From Beroe forskalii (Eukaryota; Ctenophora; Nuda; Beroida; Beroidae): a stretch of DNA of 64,000 bases. How positions within the stretch are numbered: position 1 is the first letter of the stretch; each line of letters starts with the position of its first letter. A program made the position numbers and the translations under genes. The stretch covers positions 24,299 through 88,298 of the forward strand of contig WFMF01000621.1 in the NCBI GenBank assembly GCA_011033025.1, in the 5' to 3' direction. Below, piece after piece: positions 46,501-55,497 of this stretch. The notes below the pieces were generated by a model that saw only the letters and a program-made list of their open reading frames with translations, had not been told where the DNA came from and did no database searches.

Positions 46501-49500
46501 TTGGTGAGTTACTAGCGGCACTCTGAATCAAGACACTGATTACATGTCCTTCTGTTTCAGATGCGGGCCCCGTCCCCCATGGCATCCTTCACTGACATCG
46601 CAGCCATGGTGTCCAGGATAGATCCACCAAGAGCTGAGGAGCAGGTACCTTCTTGAATCTTGATTTAGGGGGACCAAAATAAACTTTTTGGCTGAATTTT
46701 CCCTACAGAATTACAAGTATGTAATGTGCAGATTTCAATCTACTATACATACTAGGTAGTGACTAGGTAGTGACTCACTAGCTAGTGGTTACTAGGTAGT
46801 GACTAGGTAGTGACTACTAGGTACTAGGTAGAGGCTCAATTCCAGCTAAATATACGGGTATTCAGTGTTGAAATTTATTGGATTTAGTTCTACTTGTTTA
46901 ATTCTATTTTTTAAGAATACTTTCAGGTTAAAATCATTTTTCCTTCAATTCGAAAAATACAAATTAATTATTAAAAATTCATAATTAATTCCAGCAGCGT
47001 CCAAAATTACAGTTTTACCGTCAAAAATTCTAAAAATAGGTACAAATCATTGGTAGAAAGCTCGTTTAAAATAATTTTTTCTTCTTGACGAAAATTAGCA
47101 ATTAAATATTCAAAAATTCATAATTAATTCTAGCAGCGTCCAAAATAACAGTTTTACCGTCAAAAATTCTAAAATAGGCAAATCATTGGTAGAAAGCTCG
47201 TTTAAAAATAATTTTTTTTTGACGAAAATTTTTAATATTCAAAAATTCATAATTAATTTAGCAGTCCAAAATTACAGTTTTACCGTCAAAAATTCTAAAA
47301 ATAGGTACAAATAAAGCTCGTTTAAAAATAATTTATTCTTGACGAAATTAGCATTTAATATTCAAAATTCATAATTAATTCTAGCAGCGTCCAAAAATTA
47401 CAGTTTTACCGTCAAAAAATTCTAAAAATAGGTACAAATCATTGGTAGAAAGCTCGTTTAAAAATAATTTTTTCTTCTTGACGAAAATTAGCAATTAAAT
47501 ATTCAAAAATTCATAATTAATTCTAGCAGCGTCCAAAAATTACAGTTTTACCGTTAAAAAATTATTTTTAAACGAGCTTTCTACCAATGATTTGTACCTG
47601 TTTTTAGAATTTTTTGACGGTAAAACTGTAATTTTTGGACGCTGCTGGAATTAATTATGAATTTTTGAATATTAAATTGCTAATTTTCGTCAAGAAGAAT
47701 AAATTTTTTACCAATGATTTGTACCTATTTTTAGAATTTTTGACGGTAAAACTGTAATTTTTGGACGCTGCTAGAATTAATTATGAATTTTGAATATTCA
47801 ATTGCTAATTTCGTCAAGAAGAAAAAATTATTTTTAAACGAGCTTTCTACCAATGATTTGTACCTATTTTTAGAATTTTTTGACGGTAAAACTGTAATTT
47901 TTGGACGCTGCTGGAATTAATTATGAATTTTTGAATATTTAATTGCTAATTTTCGTCAAGAAGAAAAAATTATTTTTAAACGAGCTTTCTACCAATGATT
48001 TGTACCTATTTTTAGAATTTTTGACGGTAAAACTGTAATTTTTGGACGCTGCTAGAATTAATTATGAATTTTTGAATATTTAATTGCTAATTTTCGTCAA
48101 GAAGAAAAAATTATTTTTAAACGAGCTTTCTACCAATGATTTGTACCTATTTTTAGAATTTTTGACGGTAAAACTGTAATTTTTGGACGCTGCTAGAATT
48201 AATTATGAATTTTTGAATATTTGAATTGCTAATTTTCGTCAAGAAGAAAAATTATTTTTAAACGAGCTTTCTACCAATGATTTGTACCTATTTTTAGAAT
48301 TTTTGACGGTAAAACTGTAATTTTTGGACGCTGCTAGAATTGATTATGAATTTTTGAATATTAAATTGCTAATTTTCGTCAAGAAGAAAAATTATTTTTA
48401 AACGAGCTTTCTACCAATGATTTGTACCTATTTTTAGAATTTTTGACGGTAAAACTGTAATTTTTGGACGCTGCTAGAATTAATTATGAATTTTGAATAT
48501 TAAATTGCTAATTTTCGTCAAGAAGAAAAATTATTTTTAAACGAGCTTTCTACCAATGATTTGTACCTATTTTTAGAATTTTTTGACGGTAAAACTGTAA
48601 TTTTTGGACGCTGCTAGAATTAATTATGAATTTTTGAATATTTAATTGCTAATTTTCGTCAAGAAGAAAAAATTATTTTTAAACGAGCTTTCTACCAATG
48701 ATTTGTACCTATTTTTAGAATTTTTTGACGGTAAAACTGTAATTTTTGGACGCTGCTGGAATTAATTATGAATTTTTTAATAATTAATTTGTATTTTTCG
48801 AATTGAAGGAAAAATGATTTTAACCTGAAAGTATTCTTAAAAAATAGAATTAAAAAAGTAGAACTAAATCCAATAAATTTCAACACTGAATACCCGTATA
48901 TTTAGCTGGAATTGAGCCTCTACCTAGTACCTAGTAGTCACTACCTAGTCACTACCTAGTCACTACCTAGTAACCACTAGCTAGTGAGTCACTACCTAGT
49001 CACTACCTAGTAACTACTAGCTAGTTACTTACATTGCTTGCCTCAAATTTTCACACTAATTTAGGGTATCGTCATTGACTTTGACAGACGAGCTAGTCTG
49101 CAAATAGACGTAGGAGGCGTTGGCGGTGAGGTATGCAAACAGCAGGATTTAACAAAATGAGATCACTGAAATCACTGTGTGTGAATGTGTGAATGTGATA
49201 ACTAAAGTTTGTGTGCAGGGTGCAGACGTTTGATGCCCTCCCGATCCCATAACGGCGCTTTGTCGAGTGCGGCACCACAGCTGAAAATGAAATAGCGCTG
49301 AGTGTGCTGTGTGCTGAGCAATTAAAGTTCACTCTGTGCAGTTTCAGCACTGTAACTGTGGCGCGCACTCCAAAGCGCTGCTCTGCGGGGTGAAGAGTAT
49401 TCGAAAAATGCTGAAAAATACTGCGCATGTGTCTACGGTTGTCTGTGACGTTTGATTTAGCCATTGGCACCTTTCTCATATAATCCATCATCCTATCGCG

Positions 49501-52500
49501 TGTGATCGATTTCGATATTTTCATAGAATAATACGATACAGGATCGTATCTTGAACCCATTACTGTTTCACTATGAGTCCTCCCATTTAACCTATGTAAG
49601 TTTGTAGCTTGTGCCTGTTCTCAATATTCAATATTCATCAAACTACTTACCCCTTCTTGACAATGTGATGTTGAAAGCACTATATACACTTCACTAATTT
49701 CATCTTGATATAGAGCATCCCATGACATTGACAAGTATTGGCTCCTCAGTTTCAATGACTAATCATCCGTTCTTGGGAAGAAAAGAAAGAAAACAAGTCA
49801 CATGATTAAATAATTAATTTTCACCATAAAATTCCACTTGGTTATGAAAAAATAGCGATTATGATCAATCAAATCATCATACTTTCTAAATCGGCAAATC
49901 ATAACAAATTCAAAAATTTTAAAAATGATCAACCATTGATTACTTAGCGTTCTGCCCCCCTAGTAGAAGTAGTAGCCCCCCTTACCCCTCGACTGGCCTG
50001 CCTAGAACTCATCCAGCGAGTAGTAGCATGTAATCCTCTGCTTCTTCTTCTTCTTCGTCTCGTTAGTCACCTCACAGGACACTTCCTTACGGTCTCTGTT
50101 GTGCTGAATATGGAGCAGAACGCCTATCCACTTCTCAAAGTACTCGTTACACCCTCCCAAGGAGGTAAAGGAAATGTAGTCCTCCTCCTCTGCTGTTTTC
50201 TTGATGTTGTCGTCCTCGAACCACTCCATGTCGAAGTCCTTCGCGTGTCTCTTCTTCAGGCACTTCAGAGTGTTTGCCATCTTCTTGTCAACATCAGCTT
50301 CATTACCGGATATCAGAGTCAGCAAAAGCAGGACCAAGAACACAGCTGCCATTATCTACAAACTAAATGAGATTGAGAAGATGAGACTTGACAGCAATAG
50401 AGTTGCTAAATAATGAAAGTTTTGTAGGAAATTGAGATGAAATTACGTGTCTAAAATTTGCACTGGATATTGGGACTGGATATTGGAACTGGATATGAAA
50501 GAACTGAGCTAAACCTGGATCTGCCAGTGCTTCTTATATTAAGCGAAAGAGCTGCCAGTTGGCATGACGCTCCAAGACTTTTGTTACAAATTCAAAAGAC
50601 AATGCAGAGAGCTGATATTGATCGCAGTTATTATCTAACATTTCAATTTAGCTCACTCCTACATTGTGGTAGAATGGAAAGGGAATCATTAGTTGGAATA
50701 GTACTATTATGCAACTTCTAAGGAGGTTTACTCAGTGCTCCTTTATACCCATTATGCACGCTAAAACAGTTACACTTTTTAAAAAGTGCAACTACAGTGC
50801 CAAAAAAGTGGAACTACAGTTGATAATAAAACCATTTTGGCATACTCTAGTGTTTTTCAAAACGTGACCTTACTTTAGGAGGGAGAGGTGTTAAAATGAA
50901 CACTGGGGTGACAGACCGCAGATTTCACACTGAAGGATACAGTAGCTCAAATACTAGACAAGCCAATAACACTACATATTCTCATATTCGTGCTTGAATT
51001 ATACATAATTACGTAATATATACCTACATGTATTGTCGTTGCATAATTCGGTTTTGAAACTCGCAAAAATGCAAACCTTCCATTAAAACCTCGGCCTTCG
51101 GCCTCGGTCTTAATGTGTTATTATGCCTTCGCGCTTCGCGCTCGGTGCATAATATCGCGGTTTGCAATTTTTGCTAGTTACAAAACCTCTCATAGTAAAA
51201 CGATTTCAGTCATTGTGATGAATGTTGAAATGTTATCAAGTTTCACTAAATTATTATTTTACTAATGCAGTAGTTTCCACGTAAGTATGTTCTTTAGTCA
51301 ATTTGTCGCAGATCTTTTATTTTCTATACGTACATTTGAACAGATCCATTAAACAGATTGATACGTGATGCAACTCTTTTTGTTCCACTTAGTCTTAATA
51401 AATGGATCTTTAGGTCATGAAGGTCAATTGAATCACTGCCAGTGCCAGAATCACTTGGTCAACAGAGGTTTGACGCTAGACAGGACCTATAAGCCTTCCC
51501 GCGTTATGAGATACTGAGAAGGAGATAGAGGTGATATGAGATGAAGATAATAAAAGCGGTGTGAGATTATTCAGGATCAAATTGAGGATTAGCTTTCTCT
51601 CGATTTCCTGAGACACATATCATTATCATCATTGGTGATCTGTGGATTTCAACCAAAGTTTTGAGCATGTTATTCTCTTAATCACAATTCACAACATCTC
51701 ATTTATCATGGAATGGCATTAGTTTTTTTCAGGATTGGTAACCAGATGGCAATCTTTTTCTACACTCTTTGTTTACACTTTGTTTCATCGTAAAATTATC
51801 ATCGAAAATAAAAACCGCTTGAGTTTAACTTTTCTCTGCGGATTATCACTATCTATTGTTTGAGGAGAATGCAAATTAATAAGCGATTGTGAAGTACGAT
51901 TGTGAAGTACGAACTCTATCCACATTATTAACGGTGCTGTACTGGTCAAAGTAAAATGCTCGGGTTTTGAGTGGCGAAGTATACTGATAGTGATTGATAA
52001 ATTAAAACTCTCTGTTATTCCTTTCAGCGAAGCATTGATTTCGATGCAACTGTGAGTAACATCACCCTAACAGCCCCTATGATATTCTGATGTATGTTAC
52101 CTTACATGATTCAGCACATATCGTCTCAAGGCGTTCTTTTGGGAAATTCATCATCATAAGTCATTAATTTGTTTTATCATACAAGTACAACTACAAGGGG
52201 CCTAATTCATGTTTCAAAGGGGTCTTACTCTTATTCATGTTTCATCAAGGAAGCCTTATATTCATGTTTCAAGTGATGCTGTTCATTCTTCAAGGGGCTC
52301 CATTCATGTTTGAAGGAATGAAGGGTCCCCATTCATGTTTCCTTTCAGTTTCACCGAACTGTTACATATGTCACCATTCACCACAGTCTTGAAGCATCAT
52401 ATCGCAGTAGTTATCGCACGATATTTCAAGAGTGCGGTACAATTTAAGCGCAGCGGTGTGCACCTTTCACGCAGTAAAAGGACATTTGTAAAATTTGAGA

Positions 52501-53759
52501 GGGCGTACAGTTTTACGCGTGCAGCTTTGAAAAGATTCACCTTTTTTGGCAGCCCCTGAGACCTCTTGGGCGTAAAAGGCAGTTTTCAGGCCGAAAAACG
52601 TGACTTTTCATCCCCATAAAAGACGAAAAATGGGTGATTTTGGGATTCTGACGTCAGTTATGTCTTTTGTAAGTATATATACAGGAACTATACAAATGCC
52701 TTTTAAAATTTAAGTGCAGCAAAGGCGCACGCTGTCGCGCTTCAAGTTAATTATTGTGCCCCGCGATTAGTTTCACTTTGAAACTACTCAGTGTCAAATG
52801 TTCGATTCAAGTACTGTATATGTGGCAAGATACAATATTAATGGCCACCTCGGTACTAAATTTTAACACAACAGTCGACAATATGCTAATACAGTCGACA
52901 GAAGTCCGATTTGAAATTATCATGCGAACGGGATGTTCATGAAATCGATCTTTGTTCAAAGCAAATGTTCTAAGTCTATTTTGAAAAGAGGAGGTTTAAC
53001 TTCATATTATACAATCTCCAATTTCCGTCCTGATTCCTGAAGCCACCACTCCTTTAATCTATATACTGTGTGCTCATGGATCGATTGAAATTAAACAGGG
53101 GATCGATAAAGCCGCACAATTCACTGTTCACGGTTTTAATCGTTTTCTAAGTGGTGTCCGCCAGTCTCCTCTGGGTTAAAAAGTTTTTAATTTCCATGAC
53201 ATTTCTGTTGAAGGAACAGGGAATCGCCCGGCTTTTTCGATCCACTATTAACTGGTGCTCTACGTATTAATTCCACGTGTTAAGGCGTTTTTTGCAGAGT
53301 TCGGACGAGGAGTTGTCCCTGCCCCTCTTTGGGACGGGCAAACACACGATGCCGGACGGTCTGGCGGGATTCTACAGTGACGGAGACATCCCGGAGGACT
53401 CGACACTCAGCGATCACAACAACGTAAGAAGCTGCCAGGGGCAGGGTTGTGTGGCGTTTCATGGCACTGGCAGTGTCCTTGATACTTGTGACACTGAGAC
53501 TAATAGTAATTTCAAATAGCAAACGTAAGATGCTGCCTGCTGTCAGGGGAAGGGTTATGTGCGGTGTGATGCACTGTTGTAGTTATATGGAAGTGTCCTG
53601 ACACTCGAGACTGAGACGTACTTCAAATTTGTGAACCAGTTTCACCTCATTATTGCCTTTTATGAGACAAAAAATCTAGAATTTCATGAAATATCTCTTC
53701 AGGACGAGACGAAACTCTACCTGGTGAGGCAATGGGAGAGTCCATCTGACGGAACCTAG
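37384..53759 (+). CDS. PNPLA6/7-like: Neuropathy target esterase-like lysophospholipase (PNPLA6/PNPLA7 type), 3' half, multi-exon
   Basis: Exons in order: 37384-37561, 37983-38156, 38548-38686, 38817-39011, 39289-39406, 43250-43415, 43839-43994, 44181-44316, 46271-46392, 46561-46644, (49065-49130), (52028-52051), 53298-53423, 53703-53759; brackets mark less certain ones. Phase is continuous throughout, with GT-AG introns. The patatin domain has the oxyanion motif GGGGARG, nucleophile GTSIG (Ser codon 38846-38848) and dyad Asp in [11 protein letters not shown] (codon 43326-43328). The family hydrolyses lysophosphatidylcholine and phosphatidylcholine at the ER membrane. Preceding exons match the linker before the patatin domain. 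The N-terminal membrane segment and cyclic-nucleotide-binding domains were not found in the window. PNPLA6 versus PNPLA7 cannot be decided, and an invertebrate may have one ancestral gene. Confidence 0.95.
37740..38002 (+). repeat. Tandem duplication carrying a partial exon copy
   Basis: The segment CTGCATTTTAAGGGTGCTCA recurs 138 bp apart (about 37740 and 37878). The first copy includes an acceptor and the first 24 bp of the next exon (ATGTCTCTGAACTCCATGAG...), broken off after GTGTG. The second copy leads into the real exon at 37983. Confidence 0.9.
37983..38156 (+). CDS. PNPLA6/7-like: Esterase exon: pre-patatin linker, part 2
   Basis: Acceptor CCTCGCAG, donor GTAAGT; 58 codons, phase 0 on both sides. 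KELILLHPD and [21 protein letters not shown] match the conserved NTE linker. Confidence 0.92.
38227..38547 (+). repeat. 64-bp tandem repeat containing a 3' splice site, five units
   Basis: TGCTCTCTCAGGCAGAAGAT recurs at 38281, 38345, 38409, 38473 and 38537, always 64 bp apart. Each unit has the acceptor and the first codons of the patatin exon. Only the last acceptor (exon start 38548) leads into an open frame; the others hit TAG or TGA within about 13 codons. Confidence 0.95.
38548..38686 (+). CDS. PNPLA6/7-like: Esterase exon: oxyanion hole of the patatin domain
   Basis: 46 codons plus one base. [13 protein letters not shown], then [20 protein letters not shown], the glycine-rich loop of patatin-like enzymes. 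Donor GTTAGG is weaker than consensus. Confidence 0.95.
38817..39011 (+). CDS. PNPLA6/7-like: Esterase exon: catalytic serine
   Basis: [19 protein letters not shown] carries the nucleophile serine (38846-38848), followed by [19 protein letters not shown]. Phase 1 at both ends. Confidence 0.96.
39289..39406 (+). CDS. PNPLA6/7-like: Esterase exon: patatin core
   Basis: [20 protein letters not shown] and [18 protein letters not shown], strongly conserved in NTE proteins. It ends in phase 0 after two bases of an Arg codon completed at 43250. Confidence 0.95.
39640..40042 (+). other. Leader region of the ORF1 element; no gene
   Basis: Intronic sequence before the ORF1-like frame. It contains GCCCGTGGCCTCCGGCCACC (palindromic) at 39638-39657, a TATATATAAGGAAGACC stretch near 39862 and an imperfect repeat of TGTGCACACATATG. 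It could be the element's 5' UTR and promoter; this is inference. Confidence 0.35.
40043..41161 (+). CDS. LINE-type ORF1-like protein inside an esterase intron
   Basis: Intact 372-residue frame. An N-terminal part contains a probable coiled coil (about residues 70-125, [20 protein letters not shown]). A globular core follows (about 150-285) with [47 protein letters not shown] and [11 protein letters not shown]. The C-terminal tail (about 290-350) is rich in Pro, Ala, Ser and Thr. The core pattern is that of ORF1 proteins of non-LTR retrotransposons, which bind element RNA. No reverse-transcriptase ORF2 follows; FB3 begins about 150 bp downstream. It could be an ORF1-only element or a co-opted gene. 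Same strand as the host gene. Confidence 0.7.
   Translation: MDQYSLESAQNVLFDVSTMLHEFCLQTKCSDVNQIPAEVFASATYKKEGVSMWFVETIKQLKLCYDALRVSTGKIDQLKEEVIGLQKDELKNQLNQFRESQSETVGKLQTTLKSELKSYSDVVASSFCTQVPIVSTKDIADAVENVVKSEDRSKNIILFGVKEDDGVEAEKAVVNVFSNVGEKPHISYCERLGKKSTDRPRPIKVCLTNGDAAVRLRNCGKRLRDIPATQRVFVAPDLTHEERAERKKLVELMKARKAANPEHHFYISRGEVWCDNSPVTRNQTGTSPAVSTSTTPAAPSPTPSTHPLPAPSKTAPPVPSKTRPAAPSKTAPLSAAPSTAACTEAAPELTAEELLKRTIATCAKLEDQSKRR
41310..42790. mobile_element. Foldback element FB3 with minisatellite arms
   Basis: Arms about 480-530 bp, bounded by TTGCCACTTTGTCCAGGCGC on the left and its inverse on the right. They consist of 22-bp repeats (GCAGGTCTAGCGCCGGTTTA type) plus a shared non-repetitive inner part (41655-41790 and inverted 42265-42430). 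The centre (about 41796-42254) is another minisatellite of 32-36-bp units, each with GGTAACCATGGTAAC. It lies in the intron between exons 39289-39406 and 43250-43415. No coding capacity; open frames are repeat artefacts. Confidence 0.88.
42791..43249. other. Intron remainder, nothing recognised
   Basis: AT-rich intronic sequence ending in a good acceptor (CATCTCCGCAG). Confidence 0.6.
43250..43415 (+). CDS. PNPLA6/7-like: Esterase exon: catalytic aspartate
   Basis: [18 protein letters not shown], then [14 protein letters not shown] with the dyad Asp (43326-43328), then [12 protein letters not shown]. Unusually GC-rich compared with the flanking introns. Donor GTGCGT. Ends in phase 0. Confidence 0.96.
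43839..43994 (+). CDS. PNPLA6/7-like: Esterase exon after the patatin core
   Basis: 52 codons, phase 0 both sides, acceptor [27 protein letters not shown] and [18 protein letters not shown] are conserved in NTE. Confidence 0.95.
44181..44316 (+). CDS. PNPLA6/7-like: Esterase exon: RPPID region
   Basis: [20 protein letters not shown] then [15 protein letters not shown]; aligns with the RPPID...DFGKFD segment of NTE. Ends in phase 1, donor GTAAAT. Confidence 0.94.
44640..45504 (-). CDS. Two-domain small secreted four-cysteine protein, nested antisense
   Basis: Exon 1 (45504-45151) begins [17 protein letters not shown], a clear signal peptide, then domain 1. It ends exactly in phase 0 at a GTG/GTAAGT donor. 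After a 244-bp intron, exon 2 (44906-44640) starts in phase 0 after TTCATCAG and encodes domain 2 to a TAA stop. Both domains share CLK-x3-H, LEM-x-W, TLTL, C-E-x-F-M-x-QPI, C-x-V, V-[IS]-[ST]-C-TY and DEY. The same fold appears at 50002-50352. Four conserved cysteines suggest two disulphides in an extracellular protein; I do not recognise the family. Exon 2 starts with ATG, so a separate gene is possible, but exact splice phase favours one gene. It lies in an esterase intron. Confidence 0.72.
44907..45150 (-). other. Intron of the two-domain secreted gene
   Basis: 244 bp, GTAAGT donor and ATATTCATCAG acceptor on the minus strand. Confidence 0.65.
45505..46028. other. Upstream region of the two-domain gene; nothing recognised
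   Basis: AT-rich; would hold the minus-strand promoter. A short open frame at 45599-45781 (minus) is unsupported. Confidence 0.4.
46029..46262 (+). repeat. 13-bp minisatellite just before an esterase exon
   Basis: Repeats of ACTCACTCCCTAA and near variants, about 17 units. The run ends at the TTTCCCTGCCCAG acceptor, so the repeat forms the pyrimidine-rich tail of the intron. Confidence 0.92.
46271..46392 (+). CDS. PNPLA6/7-like: Esterase exon: post-catalytic acidic segment
   Basis: [15 protein letters not shown] matches the NTE segment before its tail. It then becomes acidic ([12 protein letters not shown]). Acceptor TGCCCAG; ends in phase 0. Confidence 0.9.
46561..46644 (+). CDS. PNPLA6/7-like: Esterase exon: [15 protein letters not shown] segment
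   Basis: 28 codons, phase 0. [15 protein letters not shown] matches the FTDLAEIVSRIEPP segment near the NTE C-terminus. Good acceptor (CTGTTTCAG) and donor (GTACCT). Confidence 0.93.
46752..49031. mobile_element. Foldback element FB2 copy 2, both arms
   Basis: Left arm 46752-47565: ACTAGGTAGTG minisatellite, AT-rich stretch, then 142-bp repeats with several deletions. Arms meet near 47566, and the right arm (to 49031) carries inverted, better preserved repeats. It ends CTAGTTACTTACATTGC. The whole lies inside an esterase intron, immediately upstream of a candidate exon. Confidence 0.88.
49065..49130 (+). CDS. PNPLA6/7-like: Candidate esterase exon, 22 codons
   Basis: Acceptor CACACTAATTTAG, donor GTATGC, open in phase 0 and phase 0 at both ends, as the flanking exons require. 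Encodes [18 protein letters not shown]. Not recognised from the family, so it rests on splice signals and phase only. Confidence 0.45.
49131..50001. other. Intronic sequence with an unsupported minus-strand frame
   Basis: A 155-codon open frame on the minus strand (49093-49560) has no recognisable motif and overlaps the candidate exon. From 49560 to 50001 it is AT-rich with no feature. Confidence 0.35.
50002..50352 (-). CDS. Single-domain small secreted four-cysteine protein, nested antisense
   Basis: 116 residues. [16 protein letters not shown] is a signal peptide. The mature part has [35 protein letters not shown] and [11 protein letters not shown], which align with both domains of the gene at 44640-45504, including all four cysteines. 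It has an extra lysine-rich run (KKKKKQR) before the last cysteine. The frame is complete from ATG to TAG in one exon. It lies on the opposite strand within an esterase intron, about 4.5 kb from its paralogue. Function unknown; an extracellular role is inferred from the signal peptide. Confidence 0.75.
   Translation of the reverse strand: MAAVFLVLLLLTLISGNEADVDKKMANTLKCLKKRHAKDFDMEWFEDDNIKKTAEEEDYISFTSLGGCNEYFEKWIGVLLHIQHNRDRKEVSCEVTNETKKKKKQRITCYYSLDEF
50353..51049. other. No gene recognised
   Basis: Short tandem GATATTGGGACTGGATATTG at 50466-50485; the open frame at 50458-50721 starts in this repeat and has no support. The rest is AT-rich. Confidence 0.4.
51050..51187. repeat. Small foldback with outer stem and two inner hairpins
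   Basis: Outer stem of about 28 bp: GGTTTTGAAACTCGCAAAAA at left, with its inverse ending CAAAACC at right. Inside are two GC-rich hairpins: CATTAA...CTCGGCCTTCGG...TTAATG (about 51083-51117) and TATTATGC...GCGCTTCGCGC...GCATAATA (about 51120-51156). Confidence 0.8.
51188..52027. other. Intronic, nothing recognised
   Basis: AT-rich, no open frame of note, no repeat shared with other parts of the window. Confidence 0.5.
52028..52051 (+). CDS. PNPLA6/7-like: Candidate 24-nt esterase microexon
   Basis: Strong acceptor (TTATTCCTTTCAG) and donor (GTGAGT) bracket 24 bp encoding RSIDFDAT in phase 0, matching the phase on either side. Its IDFD echoes the IDFD of the candidate exon at 49065. Support is splice signal and phase only. 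Confidence 0.45.
52195..52345 (+). repeat. Short irregular repeat of ATTCATGTTTCAAGGGG type
   Basis: About five copies of ATTCATGTTTC separated by AAGGGG-like spacers. Confidence 0.75.
52541..52672 (+). repeat. Second solo diverged relative of the 353-bp satellite
   Basis: Matches about 130 bp of the monomer: GGCAGTTTT, CCCCATAA, GATTTTGGGATTCTGA and TATGTCTTT in order. It shares GGCAGTTTTCAGGCCGAAAA and GACGAAAAATGGGTGA with the solo copy at 36965-37136. Confidence 0.82.
53298..53423 (+). CDS. PNPLA6/7-like: Esterase exon: acidic C-terminal segment
   Basis: 42 codons in phase 0 between TTTTTTGCAG and [20 protein letters not shown] then [15 protein letters not shown]; acidic, like the NTE tail, which is poorly conserved. 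GC-rich relative to its surroundings, as are the other esterase exons. Confidence 0.8.
53703..53759 (+). CDS. PNPLA6/7-like: Esterase last coding exon
   Basis: Acceptor [30 protein letters not shown] then TAG at 53757-53759. Phase 0 entry agrees with the previous exon. A polyadenylation signal follows. Confidence 0.82.
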   Translation, partial: DETKLYLVRQWESPSDGT

Positions 53760-53927
53760 GACCTGATGTTTTATCTGCTGGGGTGTGCGCTCCAAGTCTG
53801 GTATAATCCCACTCACTGAATCGTCAACGCGCTGAAGAAATAACATCGTGATTCAGATATTGTTTTGTGAATGTGCAAACTTTGTGTTTCCTCAAAATGT
53901 AAAGGCTCTTCAAAAGCATTTCCAAAC

Positions 53928-53933
53928 AATAAA
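53928..53933 (+). terminator. Polyadenylation signal AATAAA of the esterase gene
   Basis: AATAAA lies 169 bp after the stop codon on the same strand, in AT-rich sequence. Confidence 0.6.
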
Positions 53934-53949
53934 AAGACGGCTGAAGACT

Positions 53950-54672
53950 TGGTCTTTATCTTGATCTCAATAATGAATAAAAGATTACTAAACTGATAAT
54001 TTTTTTCACTGATCATTATTGATGACTCACCAATTGAATGTAGCTTTTTGAAGCAAAATTTATGCTTCAGGATGAAGCACAAACTTAGGCGCGTCAGAGT
54101 AAACTACCTTATAGTTATTAGACATAATTTGGCCATAATTTGCCCGCTCAATTAAATATGATGTGCAATAAAATTTAGACGTTTTTAAGTTATGTGATAG
54201 ATTCACGTGGTGTGATGTATGTCACTCAAGCTTCTAGGGAAAGTATCACATCATATACTCATATAATATTATCGTGATTCTCAGAGGAGAATATTTAGGA
54301 GCAACACGTCGACCCTCACTAATATCTTGATATGATCTCATGACATTAGATAAATCTGCACGTTTGTTAGTAAACATTATAATTATATAGAATGTGGTAC
54401 TCGCTATAAACCTATCTCCTTCTCTGCTCAGATACCACCTGATTCATTAAATCTTGCACTCAACTCTCTCTCTCTCTCCCCTTTCTCATATCTCACACGA
54501 CATATTGATAGAATTTGAACAGTCTTCTTTCATTTGAACACATATATATTAGAGTTTCAACGAATCCAATTTTGATTTACCATCGATTGCATCAGTCTAA
54601 GTGCGAACGTTTTAGTTCTTTAAGAGTTCAAATACTCAAATATAAAGTGATGTACAAAAATCTGCCCCAGGC
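53950..54672. other. Intergenic, nothing recognised
   Basis: AT-rich; a TCTCTCTCTCTC tract near 54465. No supported gene. Confidence 0.5.
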
Positions 54673-55497
54673 TGTAACCCCGTGAACTAAATCCTCCCAA
54701 AGATGTTAGAACGGAATTCGGTAGTCCATAGGCCCAAGAACCAAAAAAAAGTTGCCCAAGAAAATCCTTGGGGAACCTTGATTTTTTACCCCTTTTTACC
54801 CACGCGTAGGGTAAAACTTTAAGAGGCCATATCTCTGCTTCCTTTTGAGATAGAGAGGTCAACGACCAGTCTAAAATGTGCGCAATGGTCATATTTGGTT
54901 GGGCGGGTCAAGGTTTGAAGTCGTTATCTCGAACCGTTTTCGAGATAATCCCCAAAACCCCTTTTTTTCGCTAAGCGCAAAGGGGTAAAAAAGTGGTACT
55001 GCTAAATGTGGCTCTACCGCAGGCAAATTGACCATTTTTGTAATTGTAGAAACGTTTCTGAGTCGCATATAGTCTAAAGTTGCACCAAAAAAGTTGCCCA
55101 AGATATTCCATAAGGAACCCCCATTTTACCCCTTTTTTCGTACCCCTGCGTAAGCGAAAATTTGAAATTGGGATATCTCCGCTTCCTTTTGAGATAGAGA
55201 GGTCATCGACCAGTCTAAAATGAGCGCAATGGTCACATTTAGTTGGGCGGATCAAGGTTTCAAGTCGTTATCTCAAACCGTTTTCGAGATAATCCCCAAA
55301 AACCCTTTTCGCTCAGCACAAAGGGGTAAAAAAGTGGTACTGCTAAATTTGGCTCTATGCTGCAGGTAAATTGACCATTTTCATGATTGGAGACACATTT
55401 CTGAGTCGTTTACAGTCTAAAGTTGCACCAAGAAAAACTTGCCCAAGATATTCCATAGGGAACCTCCATTTTAACCCCTTTTTCACACCCCTGCATG
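54673..55497 (+). repeat. FB4 left arm (terminal inverted repeat, about 825 bp)
   Basis: Inverted copy of 59857-60688. The arm itself contains two diverged subrepeats about 345 bp apart (GTCAAGGTTT at 54907 and its counterpart near 55250), each with GTTATCTCGAACCGTTTTCG, AAAGTGGTACTGCTAAAT and GCATATAGTCTAAAGTTGCA-like lines. Confidence 0.88.

Noticed and set aside
49093..49560. 155-codon minus-strand frame
   Set aside because: No motif, no splice or signal-peptide support, and it overlaps a candidate esterase exon; likely chance.
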